From contig JBPCOB010000188.1 of assembly GCA_051000715.1 (NCBI GenBank), positions 1 to 23,456 of the forward strand: a DNA stretch of 23,456 bases, written 5' to 3'. The notes below the pieces were generated by a model, which had not been told where the DNA came from, made no database searches, and saw only the letters and a list, made by a program, of their open reading frames with translations. Made by a program: the position numbers and the translations under genes. Origin of the DNA: JBPCOB01 sp051000715. Lineage in GTDB: Bacteria; Actinomycetota; Actinomycetes; JALYNC01. Shown here in pieces: positions 1 to 5,993 of this stretch (within the stretch, counting starts at the first letter, position 1; every line of letters begins with the position of its first letter).

Positions 1-96
1 CTACGAAGCTCGCCCTATCTCCCGAAAGGCCTACCGGTCACGGGGTGCGTCTACGACGTGCGCACCGGCTGGATCGAGGTCGCGATCTCGGACTGA
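1..96 (+). CDS. Beta-carbonic anhydrase, C-terminal fragment (5' end outside window)
   Basis: Only the last 31 codons are present, in frame 1, ending at TGA 94-96. The tail reads SPYLPKGLPVTGCVYDVRTG and then IEVAISD. It matches the closing segment of small actinobacterial beta-carbonic anhydrases, where a short SP-x-(I/L)P-K/T stretch precedes a G-x-V/F-x-D-V-x-T-G strand. These enzymes interconvert CO2 and bicarbonate using a zinc ion. The zinc ligands and active site lie upstream of the window and cannot be checked. The assignment rests on the terminal motif alone, so another protein with the same closing strand is not excluded. Confidence 0.65.
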   Translation, partial: LRSSPYLPKGLPVTGCVYDVRTGWIEVAISD

Positions 97-166
97 GCAG
101 CCGGACGCGCCGGGCCCGTTCCGGGCCAGTTACCAGCGTGTTCGAGCCGGCGCATACTCAGCCACC

Positions 167-355
167 ATGAGCGAGCCAGAGAAGGGCGACTACTCCATGA
201 CCCTCGCCGACCTTGAAGGGTCGGTACGCGTTCCCGCGGACCAGCAGGTGATCGAGCTGGCCGAACCCCCACCGCCGGGTCCGCTGTCGCCGGAGGAGCT
301 GGATCGCCAACGGCTCCTCGGGGTCACCGGGGCCGGACGGCTGCGTCAGCCCTAG
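167..355 (+). CDS. Small acidic hypothetical ORF, possibly cut short by the IS
   Basis: This is a 62-residue ORF starting ATG at 167, with no recognisable domain. It is acidic and proline-rich in the middle (ELAEPPPPGPLSPEELDRQR), without a signal peptide or membrane segment. No Shine-Dalgarno is visible. A weak -10-like TACTCA at 155-160 is placed so that transcription would begin at the ATG, which would make the gene leaderless. The stop codon TAG at 353-355 lies inside the left inverted repeat of the insertion sequence, so the native protein may have been longer. The right flank of the IS soon runs into the selC gene, so a long lost 3' part is unlikely unless DNA was also deleted. Function unknown. 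Confidence 0.45.
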   Translation: MSEPEKGDYSMTLADLEGSVRVPADQQVIELAEPPPPGPLSPEELDRQRLLGVTGAGRLRQP

Positions 356-369
356 GCCGAAGTTACGTG
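353..369 (+). repeat. Left terminal inverted repeat of the IS
   Basis: TAGGCCGAAGTTACGTG matches the reverse complement of 2308-2324 at 16 of 17 positions; the mismatch is the fifth base (C versus G). Confidence 0.8.
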
Positions 370-468
370 GCGGCGGAGCCCTGATCTGCCGGGTGACCGG
401 CGTGAATGGTCTTCGACACGCCGGAAATGTAGCCAAGATTATTATCGGGATCGACGGGGTCTGTGCGG

Positions 469-474
469 TAGCAT
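469..474 (+). promoter_or_regulatory. -10 box TAGCAT for the transposase gene
   Basis: TAGCAT fits the actinobacterial -10 consensus TANNNT. With the usual six-base spacing, transcription would start at 481, the A of the transposase ATG. No Shine-Dalgarno and no clear -35 box are seen, so a leaderless transcript is inferred. Confidence 0.5.
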
Positions 475-480
475 CGGGCT

Positions 481-2244
481 ATGACACGGCGGTCTGGTGC
501 GATTCATGTGGCAAGGGTCGTGCGCAAGTACACGACGAAGGCGGGGCCGGCCGAGTCGGTCAGTCATCTGCTCCGACGCTCCTACCGGGCGGACGGAAAG
601 ATCAAGCACGAGACGGTGGCCAACGTCTCGGCGTTGCCGGCCCCGGCGCTCGACGCGCTGCGGGCGGCGTTGGCCGGCAAGCCACTGCTGGTGGCCGGCG
701 AGGGGTTGGAGATCACTCGGTCGCTGCCGCACGGGCACCTGGCCGCCGTCGCCGCGCAGGGCCGCCTGCTGGGCCTGCCCGACCTGCTCGGGCCGCCGTG
801 CCGGTCCCGCGACATCGCCGCCGCGCTGGTGCTCTCCCGGGTGGTGCGCCCGGCATCCAAGCTGGCCACCGCCCGGTGGTGGGCCGACACCACGATCGGC
901 GCCGACTTCGGGCTCGTCGAGGTCGGTACCGACGAGGTCTACGCGGCGATGGACTGGCTGCTGGATCGGCAGGACGCGATCGAGGCCGTCCTGGCCCGCC
1001 GGCACCTCGCCGGGGCGGCGAACCCGGCCGGGCTGGCCTACTTCGACCTGACCAGCGCGTGGGTGGAGGGCCGGCACTGTCCGCTGGCGGCCCGGGGCTA
1101 CTCCCGGGAGGGCAAGAAGGGCCTGCCGCAGATCGAGTACGGGCTGCTCACCGACGGCGCCGGGCGGCCGGTCGCGGTGCGGGTGTTTCCGGGCAACACC
1201 GCCGACCCGAGCGCGTTCACCGCCATCGTCGAGGTCGCCCGGGACCGGTTCGGCCTGCGGGAGCTGGTGATGGTCGGCGACCGCGGCATGATCACCTCGG
1301 CGCGGATCGACGCGCTGCGCGAGCTCGGCGGGCTGGGCTGGCTGACCGCGCTGCGGGCGCCGGCCATCGCCGCGCTCGCCGCCGACGACGGGCCGCTGCA
1401 GCTGAGCCTGCTCGACCAGGCCGACCTGGCCGAGTTCGCCCACCCCGACTACCCGGGCGAGCGGCTGGTCGCCGCCCGCAACCCCGCCCTGGCCGCCGAA
1501 CGGGCGCGCAAGCGCACCGAGCTGCTCGCCGCCACCGCGGCGGCGCTGGCACCGATCGTCACCGCGGTCGACGCCGGCCGGCTGCGCGGCGCGGACAAGA
1601 TCGGGCTACGCGTCGGGCGGGTGCTCGGCCGCCATAAGATGGCCAAGCACCTCGCCGTGACCATCACCGACACCACCCTGGCCATCGCCCGCGACGAGGC
1701 CTCGATCGCCGCCGAGGCCGCCCTCGACGGCATCTACGTGCTGCGCACCACGGTCGGCACCGACCTCAGCACCGCCGGGGTGGTCACCGCCTACAAGAAC
1801 CTGGCCAACGTCGAGCGCGACTTCCGCCACCTCAAGGTCGACGACCTCGACCTGCGCCCGATCCATCACCATCTCGAGGACCGGGTCCGGGGCCACGTGC
1901 TCGTCTGCTTCCTCGCCGGCTATCTGGTCTGGCACCTGCGCCGCGCGCTGGCACCGCTCACCTTTACCGACGAGGCGCCACCCGGCCGGGACAACCCGGT
2001 CGCGCCGGCCCGCCGCTCGGCTGCCGCCGCGGCCAAGGCCGCCGCCAAGACCAGCCCGGCGGGCGAGCCGGTGCGCGGGTTCCGCGAGTTGCTCGACCAC
2101 CTCGGCACGCTGACCCGCAACCACATCCGGGCCAGCTCCGGCACCGGCGTGGACACCGAGTTCGAGCTGCTCGCCACCCCCACCCCGACGCAGCGGCGGG
2201 CCTTCGAACTGCTCGGCGCACCCATCCCGCGCACACTCAAGTAG
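481..2244 (+). CDS. IS1634-family DDE transposase
   Basis: This 587-residue protein is predicted to cut and join the element's ends. The RNase H-like catalytic triad can be placed: Asp189 in YFDLTS, Asp267 in VGDRGM and Glu445 in NVERDFRHLK, followed by the family's RPIHHHLEDRVRGH segment near 460-475, with a beta-rich insertion between the second Asp and the Glu. The length and these motifs fit IS1634/IS4-superfamily transposases. The N-terminus (residues 10-50) resembles the usual start of the family. No internal stop or frameshift is seen, so the gene looks competent. The ATG at 481 was chosen because the -10 box is spaced exactly for it. The C-terminal Ala/Lys-rich stretch near 515-525 looks like a flexible linker. 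Confidence 0.92.
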   Translation: MTRRSGAIHVARVVRKYTTKAGPAESVSHLLRRSYRADGKIKHETVANVSALPAPALDALRAALAGKPLLVAGEGLEITRSLPHGHLAAVAAQGRLLGLPDLLGPPCRSRDIAAALVLSRVVRPASKLATARWWADTTIGADFGLVEVGTDEVYAAMDWLLDRQDAIEAVLARRHLAGAANPAGLAYFDLTSAWVEGRHCPLAARGYSREGKKGLPQIEYGLLTDGAGRPVAVRVFPGNTADPSAFTAIVEVARDRFGLRELVMVGDRGMITSARIDALRELGGLGWLTALRAPAIAALAADDGPLQLSLLDQADLAEFAHPDYPGERLVAARNPALAAERARKRTELLAATAAALAPIVTAVDAGRLRGADKIGLRVGRVLGRHKMAKHLAVTITDTTLAIARDEASIAAEAALDGIYVLRTTVGTDLSTAGVVTAYKNLANVERDFRHLKVDDLDLRPIHHHLEDRVRGHVLVCFLAGYLVWHLRRALAPLTFTDEAPPGRDNPVAPARRSAAAAAKAAAKTSPAGEPVRGFRELLDHLGTLTRNHIRASSGTGVDTEFELLATPTPTQRRAFELLGAPIPRTLK

Positions 2245-2307
2245 CCAGTACCGGCGCCACGTCGCCGGGCAAACTCCCATGTCAGCGCAGCCAAGGACGC
2301 CCAAGAT

Positions 2308-2324
2308 CACGTAACTTCGCCCTA
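2308..2324 (-). repeat. Right terminal inverted repeat of the IS
   Basis: Read on the minus strand this is TAGGGCGAAGTTACGTG, pairing with the left end at 353-369 with one mismatch. Confidence 0.8.
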
Positions 2325-2333
2325 ACGCGCGCT

Positions 2334-2352
2334 GCCCGTTGGTCCAACGGGG
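2334..2352 (-). terminator. Possible hairpin terminator after selC
   Basis: CCCGTT (2335-2340) and AACGGG (2346-2351) can pair around a five-base loop, about 30 bases downstream of the tRNA 3' end. There is no T-run on the minus strand, so termination is only a suggestion. Confidence 0.3.
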
Positions 2353-2383
2353 CTCGCGGCCGGTTACACCGCACGGGTGCTGG

Positions 2384-2479
2384 TGGCGGAGGCGGACGGG
2401 AATCGAACCCGCCTGACCGAGATCCTCGGCCACACCAGTTTTGAAGACCGGGAGGGCCACCAGGCACCCACACGCCTCC
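2384..2479 (-). tRNA. selC: Selenocysteine tRNA (anticodon TCA)
   Basis: The minus-strand gene is 96 bases including an encoded 3' GCCA. It starts GGAGGCGTGTGGGTGCC and ends CCGTCCGCCTCCGCCA. The anticodon loop is CTTCAAA, giving anticodon TCA, which reads UGA. The arm between anticodon and T stems is long, as expected for tRNA-Sec, and the T arm is GCGGG-TTCGATT-CCCGT. The acceptor stem shows seven clear pairs; the eighth position is U opposite C. This tRNA is charged with serine, converted to selenocysteyl-tRNA by SelA using selenophosphate from SelD, and delivered by SelB. selD lies nearby on the opposite strand. Its 5' half (2442-2479) is repeated perfectly at 4022-4059. Confidence 0.95.
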
Positions 2480-2481
2480 GC
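2442..2481 (-). repeat. 40-bp direct repeat, copy A (5' half of selC)
   Basis: These 40 bases are identical to 4022-4061. The repeat covers the tRNA from its 5' end through the anticodon TCA and stops there, plus two bases upstream of the tRNA. The two copies bracket the CHRD-sortase segment. Confidence 0.9.
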
Positions 2482-2485
2482 GAGC

Positions 2486-2491
2486 ACTCTA
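2486..2491 (-). promoter_or_regulatory. -10 box TAGAGT for selC
   Basis: On the minus strand TAGAGT is followed by six bases and then the first base of the mature tRNA (G at 2479). Transcription could therefore begin at the mature 5' end. No convincing -35 box is seen. Confidence 0.45.
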
Positions 2492-2544
2492 CGTAGGCAG
2501 ACTCGGCAGAGCGTGGCGGCCTGTTGCCGCGGCCCGCTACGGAC

Positions 2545-3222
2545 TCACGTTTCGGGCACCGCATAGACCACCACGTTGTCCGCGTAGTGCCGGCGGCCGG
2601 AGTCGAAACGGCCGCCGCAGGTGATAAGCACCAGGCGCGGACCCGGGGTGGGACCGAACACCTCCGCGGCCGGCAGCCCGGACTTGGCGTACTGCCGGCG
2701 AGCGGTCACGACGTAGCGCAGGACCTGACCGTCGTCTCCGCCGACCTCGACTGCATCCCCAGGACGCAGCTCGCGCAGCCGGAAGAGAGCTCCGGCACCG
2801 TCGCGGGCGCTATCGACATGACCGTCGACCACGACGCTGCCGTCCGCCACGCCGGGCCGGGCGCTCCCGGACCACCAGCCGAGCACCGCCGGGTCGGCCG
2901 GGACATCGAGGTCACCACCAGGGAGTACGCCGACCGGCGTGACTGCGGCGTCCACACCGAGCCGGGGAATCCGTAGCCGGACCGGATCCGTCCCGGCGGC
3001 CGGTGCGGCCGCGATTGGCGCCGGCACCGGATCCCCGATCGACACGGCGGCTGCCGGGACTGGGACCGGGGCGGCTGCCGCGACCCATCGCCCCGGCACG
3101 ACCCCGAGGTCGGTCACCGGTAGGCGCTGCACGAGCCGGTATCCAGCGAGCCCGAACAGGCACAGCCCAACCGCGAGCCCGGCCACGTAGGGCCAGGCTG
3201 CGGTCGGGTTGGCAGCGCTCAT
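2545..3222 (-). CDS. Class E/F-like sortase (sortase domain protein)
   Basis: This 225-residue protein has a single N-terminal membrane segment (about residues 11-30), a Pro/Ala-rich stalk (about 48-78) and a sortase beta-barrel. Sortases are transpeptidases on the outer membrane face that cleave a sorting signal and transfer the protein to cell-wall peptidoglycan. The catalytic His is His135 in VVDGHVDS and the Cys is Cys202 in VLITCGG; an Arg follows in GRFDSGRRHYADNVVVYA. The length and the ITC-GG plus DNVVVYA ending fit the short actinobacterial class E/F sortases. The ATG at 3222 precedes the membrane segment, 41 bases after the stop of the CHRD gene; no strong Shine-Dalgarno is seen. 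It probably forms a two-gene operon with that gene, a plausible substrate. Confidence 0.85.
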   Translation of the reverse strand: MSAANPTAAWPYVAGLAVGLCLFGLAGYRLVQRLPVTDLGVVPGRWVAAAAPVPVPAAAVSIGDPVPAPIAAAPAAGTDPVRLRIPRLGVDAAVTPVGVLPGGDLDVPADPAVLGWWSGSARPGVADGSVVVDGHVDSARDGAGALFRLRELRPGDAVEVGGDDGQVLRYVVTARRQYAKSGLPAAEVFGPTPGPRLVLITCGGRFDSGRRHYADNVVVYAVPET

Positions 3223-3263
3223 CGGCGGACGACGAGCCCGCTCGGCAGTGGTACGGCGCGGGC

Positions 3264-3845
3264 TCAGCGCCGGGACAGACGCCGGGCCGAGACCACGGTC
3301 AGGACGCCACCGGCGAGTAGGGCGACCACCAGCCACGCGCTCGGACCCGAGTCGCCGGCCGCCCCGCCGGACCCCGCGTTCGCCCCGCTCGGCCCGCCGG
3401 CCGCGAGCTGGCCGCGCACCGCCCCGGCGGAAAACTGCGGCGTGTGTACGTTGAAATAGAAGCTGGCCGGGCTGGCCGCGATCTTCGCCACCAGTGCGGG
3501 GTCGGCGGTGGTGCAGGTCTGGCTGCCGCTGTTGATCCTGCTGGCCTCTAGCGGCACCACCACCGGTCCGGCCACTCCGGCGGCACCGCTGTGAATGTGA
3601 GCGGCGGCGATGTTGGACAGCCCGGAGGTGCTGGCCTGATAGCAGATCCGACCGGTGCTGGTGTCCAGCGTGAACAGCGCCCTGCCGGTGGCACCTTGCG
3701 GACCCGGGGTCGGCACCTCGTTGGCACCGCTGGCGCGAGCGGTGACGGTGGTCGTTGCGGCTGTTGCGACGCCCGCCGTCGCGAGGAAAACTCCTGCGGC
3801 GAGGACCGGTACGGCCACCAGGACGGCGGAACGGCGATCGAGCAT
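3264..3845 (-). CDS. Secreted CHRD-domain protein with C-terminal membrane anchor
   Basis: This 193-residue protein has a signal peptide (residues 1 to about 30, ending ATAGVATAA), a CHRD domain and a C-terminal hydrophobic helix with a basic tail (about 169-193, ending SARRLSRR). CHRD signs are ANEVP near 41-45, AAHIHSG in the centre, and FNVHTPQFSAGAVRGQL near the end of the domain. CHRD domains occur in chordin and in many bacterial surface proteins; their biochemical role is poorly known. The helix plus Arg tail looks like a cell-wall sorting signal, but no LPXTG or LAXTG is visible; the linker before it is Gly/Ser-rich (GAAGDSGPSAW). The ATG at 3845 has a Shine-Dalgarno GGAGG six bases upstream. 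The sortase gene follows directly. Confidence 0.85.
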   Translation of the reverse strand: MLDRRSAVLVAVPVLAAGVFLATAGVATAATTTVTARASGANEVPTPGPQGATGRALFTLDTSTGRICYQASTSGLSNIAAAHIHSGAAGVAGPVVVPLEASRINSGSQTCTTADPALVAKIAASPASFYFNVHTPQFSAGAVRGQLAAGGPSGANAGSGGAAGDSGPSAWLVVALLAGGVLTVVSARRLSRR

Positions 3846-4021
3846 GGAGGGCCTCCGGAGCACGCCGGCGAAGGTTCGTAGTCGACGTCGGCCGGAACGA
3901 CGTCCAAACAGGTTTACGTGTGAGCGGCCCCCGCGGTTCACCACCGGCTGGCCGGCCGCTCGTAATCGGATCGGGCGAGATGCAATAGCGCCGGGCGCCA
4001 GGTCCGTCGACCGGAACGGAC
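3846..4021 (-). other. Leader/intergenic region upstream of the CHRD gene
   Basis: This is a 176-base non-coding stretch between the selC 5'-half remnant and the CHRD start codon. Apart from the GGAGG ribosome-binding site next to the CHRD start, no clear promoter, riboswitch or hairpin was recognised. It would be the 5' untranslated region if transcription starts from the remnant selC promoter at 4067-4072. Confidence 0.4.
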
Positions 4022-4061
4022 TGAAGACCGGGAGGGCCACCAGGCACCCACACGCCTCCGC
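4022..4061 (-). pseudogene. Orphan 5' half of tRNA-Sec (40-bp repeat, copy B)
   Basis: This stretch is identical to 2442-2481. On the minus strand it starts with the tRNA-Sec 5' end and stops right after the anticodon TCA; the next bases (GTCCG) do not match selC (AAACT). No 3' half follows, so no functional tRNA can form. It lies 31 bases upstream of the selD start, in divergent orientation. Beyond the repeat the two copies still share pieces (CGAGC and CTACG with small gaps), hinting that part of the upstream region was duplicated too. Confidence 0.9.
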
Positions 4062-4066
4062 CGCCG

Positions 4067-4072
4067 AGCCTA
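4067..4072 (-). promoter_or_regulatory. -10 box TAGGCT upstream of the orphan selC half
   Basis: Minus-strand TAGGCT would set the transcription start at 4060, one base before the tRNA-half 5' end at 4059. It may be the original selC promoter, now reading through the tRNA half toward the CHRD and sortase genes. Confidence 0.35.
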
Positions 4073-4080
4073 CGGCGACG

Positions 4081-4086
4081 TAGGGT
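4081..4086 (+). promoter_or_regulatory. -10 box TAGGGT for selD
   Basis: TAGGGT fits TANNNT and is followed by six bases and then the GTG start of selD at 4093, predicting a leaderless mRNA. The AGGG within it could alternatively act as a weak ribosome-binding site if transcription starts further upstream. Confidence 0.45.
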
Positions 4087-4092
4087 CGAGCG

Positions 4093-5100
4093 GTGACCGT
4101 CACCGCTACGTCGTACCGGCTCACGCAGTACGCCAGCGGTGGGGGCTGCGCCTGCAAGATTCCGCCGGGCGAGCTGGAGCAGATCGTCGCCAGTCTGGGC
4201 GGCGGCGAGCGGCCGGACGGCATCGGCGAGCTCCTCGTCGGCCTGGACGACGGCGACGACGCGGCCGCGGTTCGCATCGATCAGGGCACGGCGGTCATCT
4301 CGACCGTTGACTTCTTCACCCCGGTGGTCGACGACGCCTACGACTGGGGCCGGATCGCCGCGGCCAATGCCCTCTCCGACGTCTACGCCATGGGCGGCCG
4401 GCCACTGCTCGCGGTCAACCTGCTGTGCTGGCCGCGCGACGTGCTGCCGCTCGAGCTTGCAGCGGAAGTGCTCCGCGGCGGGCTCGACATCGCCAGGCAG
4501 GCCGGCTGCCACGTCGCCGGCGGTCACAGCGTCGTGGATCCCGAACCGAAGTACGGCATGGCTGTCACCGGGCTGGGCGACCCCGACCGGCTGCTGCGGA
4601 TCGACGCGGGCCGGGCCGGCGTACCGCTCTCGCTCACCAAGCCGCTCGGGATCGGCGTGCTGAACGGCCGGCACAAGGCAACCGGCGAGGTCTTCCCCCA
4701 GGCGGTCGATGCGATGACCACCCTGAACCGGGCGGCCAGCGAGGCGGCCCTGCTGGCGGGCGTCGTCTGCGCCACCGACGTCACCGGCTTCGGCCTGCTC
4801 GGGCACCTCTACAAGCTGGCCCGCGCCAGCTCCCTCACCGCGGTTGTCGACGCGGCGGCCGTCCGCTATCTGGACGGCGCCCGGGAGGCCGCCCGCGACG
4901 GCTACGTCAGCGGCGGCACCCGGCGCAACCTGGCCTGGGTCGACCCCCACACCGACTTCGGCGTCACCGGGGAGCTCGAGCGGCTGCTGCTTGCCGACGC
5001 CCAGACCTCCGGCGGCCTGCTGGTCGCCGGGGAGGTTCCGGGTGCGCCGGTCATCGGCGAGCTGGTGCCGGCCGGCCCACACCCGCTCGTGGTGCGCTGA
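4093..5100 (+). CDS. selD: Selenide, water dikinase (selenophosphate synthetase)
   Basis: This 335-residue protein makes selenophosphate from selenide and ATP, the selenium donor for Sec-tRNA and for selenium modifications. The N-terminal loop YASGGGCACKI holds the catalytic Cys19 (TGC, so the enzyme is the cysteine form) and Lys22. These correspond to Cys17 and Lys20 of the E. coli enzyme. Other family blocks are the metal/ATP-binding DDGDDAA, STVDFFTPVVDD, GRIAAANALSDVYAMGG, AGGHSV, TKPLGIGVL, TDVTGFGLLGH and DAQTSGGLL. The length equals the family norm. The GTG at 4093 was chosen from the alignable N-terminus and the exactly spaced -10 box. fdhD follows ten bases downstream, so the two are probably co-transcribed. 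selC lies upstream on the other strand, beyond the CHRD-sortase segment. Confidence 0.96.
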   Translation: MTVTATSYRLTQYASGGGCACKIPPGELEQIVASLGGGERPDGIGELLVGLDDGDDAAAVRIDQGTAVISTVDFFTPVVDDAYDWGRIAAANALSDVYAMGGRPLLAVNLLCWPRDVLPLELAAEVLRGGLDIARQAGCHVAGGHSVVDPEPKYGMAVTGLGDPDRLLRIDAGRAGVPLSLTKPLGIGVLNGRHKATGEVFPQAVDAMTTLNRAASEAALLAGVVCATDVTGFGLLGHLYKLARASSLTAVVDAAAVRYLDGAREAARDGYVSGGTRRNLAWVDPHTDFGVTGELERLLLADAQTSGGLLVAGEVPGAPVIGELVPAGPHPLVVR

Positions 5101-5110
5101 AGGTGCGGCG

Positions 5111-5959
5111 ATGAGCCGGGTGACCCGGCGCCGGCCGGTGCTCCGCCTGGACGGTGAGCGTACGACGTCTCGACCGGACACCCTGGTCGCCGAGGAGCCG
5201 CTGGAGATCCGGGTCGGCGGCGTACCTGTCTCGGTGACGATGCGTACGCCGGGCGACGACTTCGACCTGGTCGCCGGCTTCCTGGTCACCGAGGGTGTCG
5301 TCGACGGCGCCGGGCAGCTGACCGTGATGCGCTACTGCGCGGGGGCGACCGCGGACGGCGTCAACACCTACAACGTCATCGACGCGGCCCTGCGCCCCGA
5401 CACACCGCCGCTGGACCTCTCGGTCCAGCGCAACTTTTACACCACCAGCTCGTGCGGGGTGTGCGGCAAGGCCAGCATCGACGCCATCCGGACCCGCACT
5501 CGGTGGCCGGTGGCCGACGACCCGGTGCGGCTGCGCCCGGCGGTGCTCGCCGGCCTGCCCGACAGGCTTCGGGCCGCTCAGCAGGTGTTCGACCGGACCG
5601 GCGGGCTGCACGCTGCCGGGCTCTTCGACGCCGACGGCCAGCTGCTGTGCCTGCGCGAGGACGTCGGCCGGCACAACGCCGTCGACAAGGTGGTCGGCTG
5701 GGCCAGCCGCGAGGGCCGGTTGCCGCTTCGCGGCACCGTGCTGCTCGTCAGCGGCCGGGCTTCCTTCGAGCTCACCCAGAAGGCGCTGATGGCCGGCGTA
5801 CCGGCACTCGCCGCGGTATCGGCGCCGTCCAGCCTGGCGGCCGAGCTCGCCGAGGAGGCCGGCATGACTCTGATCGGCTTCCTGCGCGGTACGACTATGA
5901 ACGTCTACGCTGGCGCCCACCGGCTTCACCTTGACTCGGTGGCGCCCGGCCGGGTGTGA
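5111..5959 (+). CDS. fdhD: Formate dehydrogenase accessory sulfurtransferase FdhD
   Basis: This 282-residue protein passes sulfur from a cysteine desulfurase to the molybdenum cofactor so that formate dehydrogenase becomes active. The catalytic loop SSCGVCGK gives Cys115 and Cys118, matching the family CxxC loop. Other conserved blocks are EEPLEIRV, TPGDDFDLVAGFL, GLHAAGLF, REDVGRHNAVDKVVG, SGRASFELTQKA and GTTMNVY. The ATG at 5111 follows a GAAGG ribosome-binding site overlapping the end of selD. Pairing with selD and selC suggests that the formate dehydrogenase is a selenocysteine enzyme encoded elsewhere. In this arrangement FdhD supplies sulfur while SelD supplies selenium to the same target enzyme. 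That link is inference; the FdhD identity is firm. Confidence 0.96.
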   Translation: MSRVTRRRPVLRLDGERTTSRPDTLVAEEPLEIRVGGVPVSVTMRTPGDDFDLVAGFLVTEGVVDGAGQLTVMRYCAGATADGVNTYNVIDAALRPDTPPLDLSVQRNFYTTSSCGVCGKASIDAIRTRTRWPVADDPVRLRPAVLAGLPDRLRAAQQVFDRTGGLHAAGLFDADGQLLCLREDVGRHNAVDKVVGWASREGRLPLRGTVLLVSGRASFELTQKALMAGVPALAAVSAPSSLAAELAEEAGMTLIGFLRGTTMNVYAGAHRLHLDSVAPGRV

Positions 5960-5993
5960 ACTCCGCTGCACATGACTGAGCGCAGCCGGACCG

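Larger units (their letters stand above)
353..2324 (+). mobile_element. IS1634-type insertion sequence, apparently complete
   Basis: A single intact transposase gene (481-2244) is enclosed by imperfect 17-bp terminal inverted repeats at 353-369 and 2308-2324, giving an element of about 1.97 kb. This fits the one-gene layout of the IS4 superfamily/IS1634 group. A pentamer CCCTA occurs at 350-354 and again at 2320-2324. It could be a target duplication if the element proper runs 355-2319, but then the ends are offset by three bases. With the 17-bp ends no flanking duplication is visible. The exact borders are therefore uncertain by a few bases. The element lies about 60 bp beyond the 3' end of selC and does not interrupt it. 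Confidence 0.85.

Noticed and set aside
442..1443. Long minus-strand frame under the transposase gene
   Set aside because: Low-complexity Arg/Gly/Gln-rich antisense frame with no motif.
393..1637. Second long plus-strand frame inside the transposase gene
   Set aside because: Arg/Gly/Ala-rich composition typical of a shifted frame; the transposase frame carries the catalytic motifs.
2384..2479. The selC tRNA as destroyed by the nearby IS or repeat
   Set aside because: Both halves, the anticodon TCA loop and the 3' CCA are intact; the IS ends about 60 bases beyond its 3' end.
3846..4277. N-terminal extension of the CHRD protein up to 4277
   Set aside because: It would run antisense through the selD start and the tRNA half, while ATG 3845 has a good GGAGG site directly before a clear signal peptide.
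4844..5110. Upstream extension of FdhD into selD
   Set aside because: It overlaps the conserved selD 3' end; ATG 5111 has a ribosome-binding site and matches the family start.
2545..5289. A 914-codon open frame on the minus strand covering the sortase, CHRD region and the antisense of selD
   Set aside because: Only the last 225 codons look like a protein (sortase); the rest is antisense to selD or out of frame with the CHRD gene. Long open frames on opposite strands are common in such GC-rich DNA.
5945..5954. Palindrome CCCGGCCGGG near the end of fdhD as a terminator
   Set aside because: It has no loop and no T-run, and such GC palindromes are frequent in this base composition.
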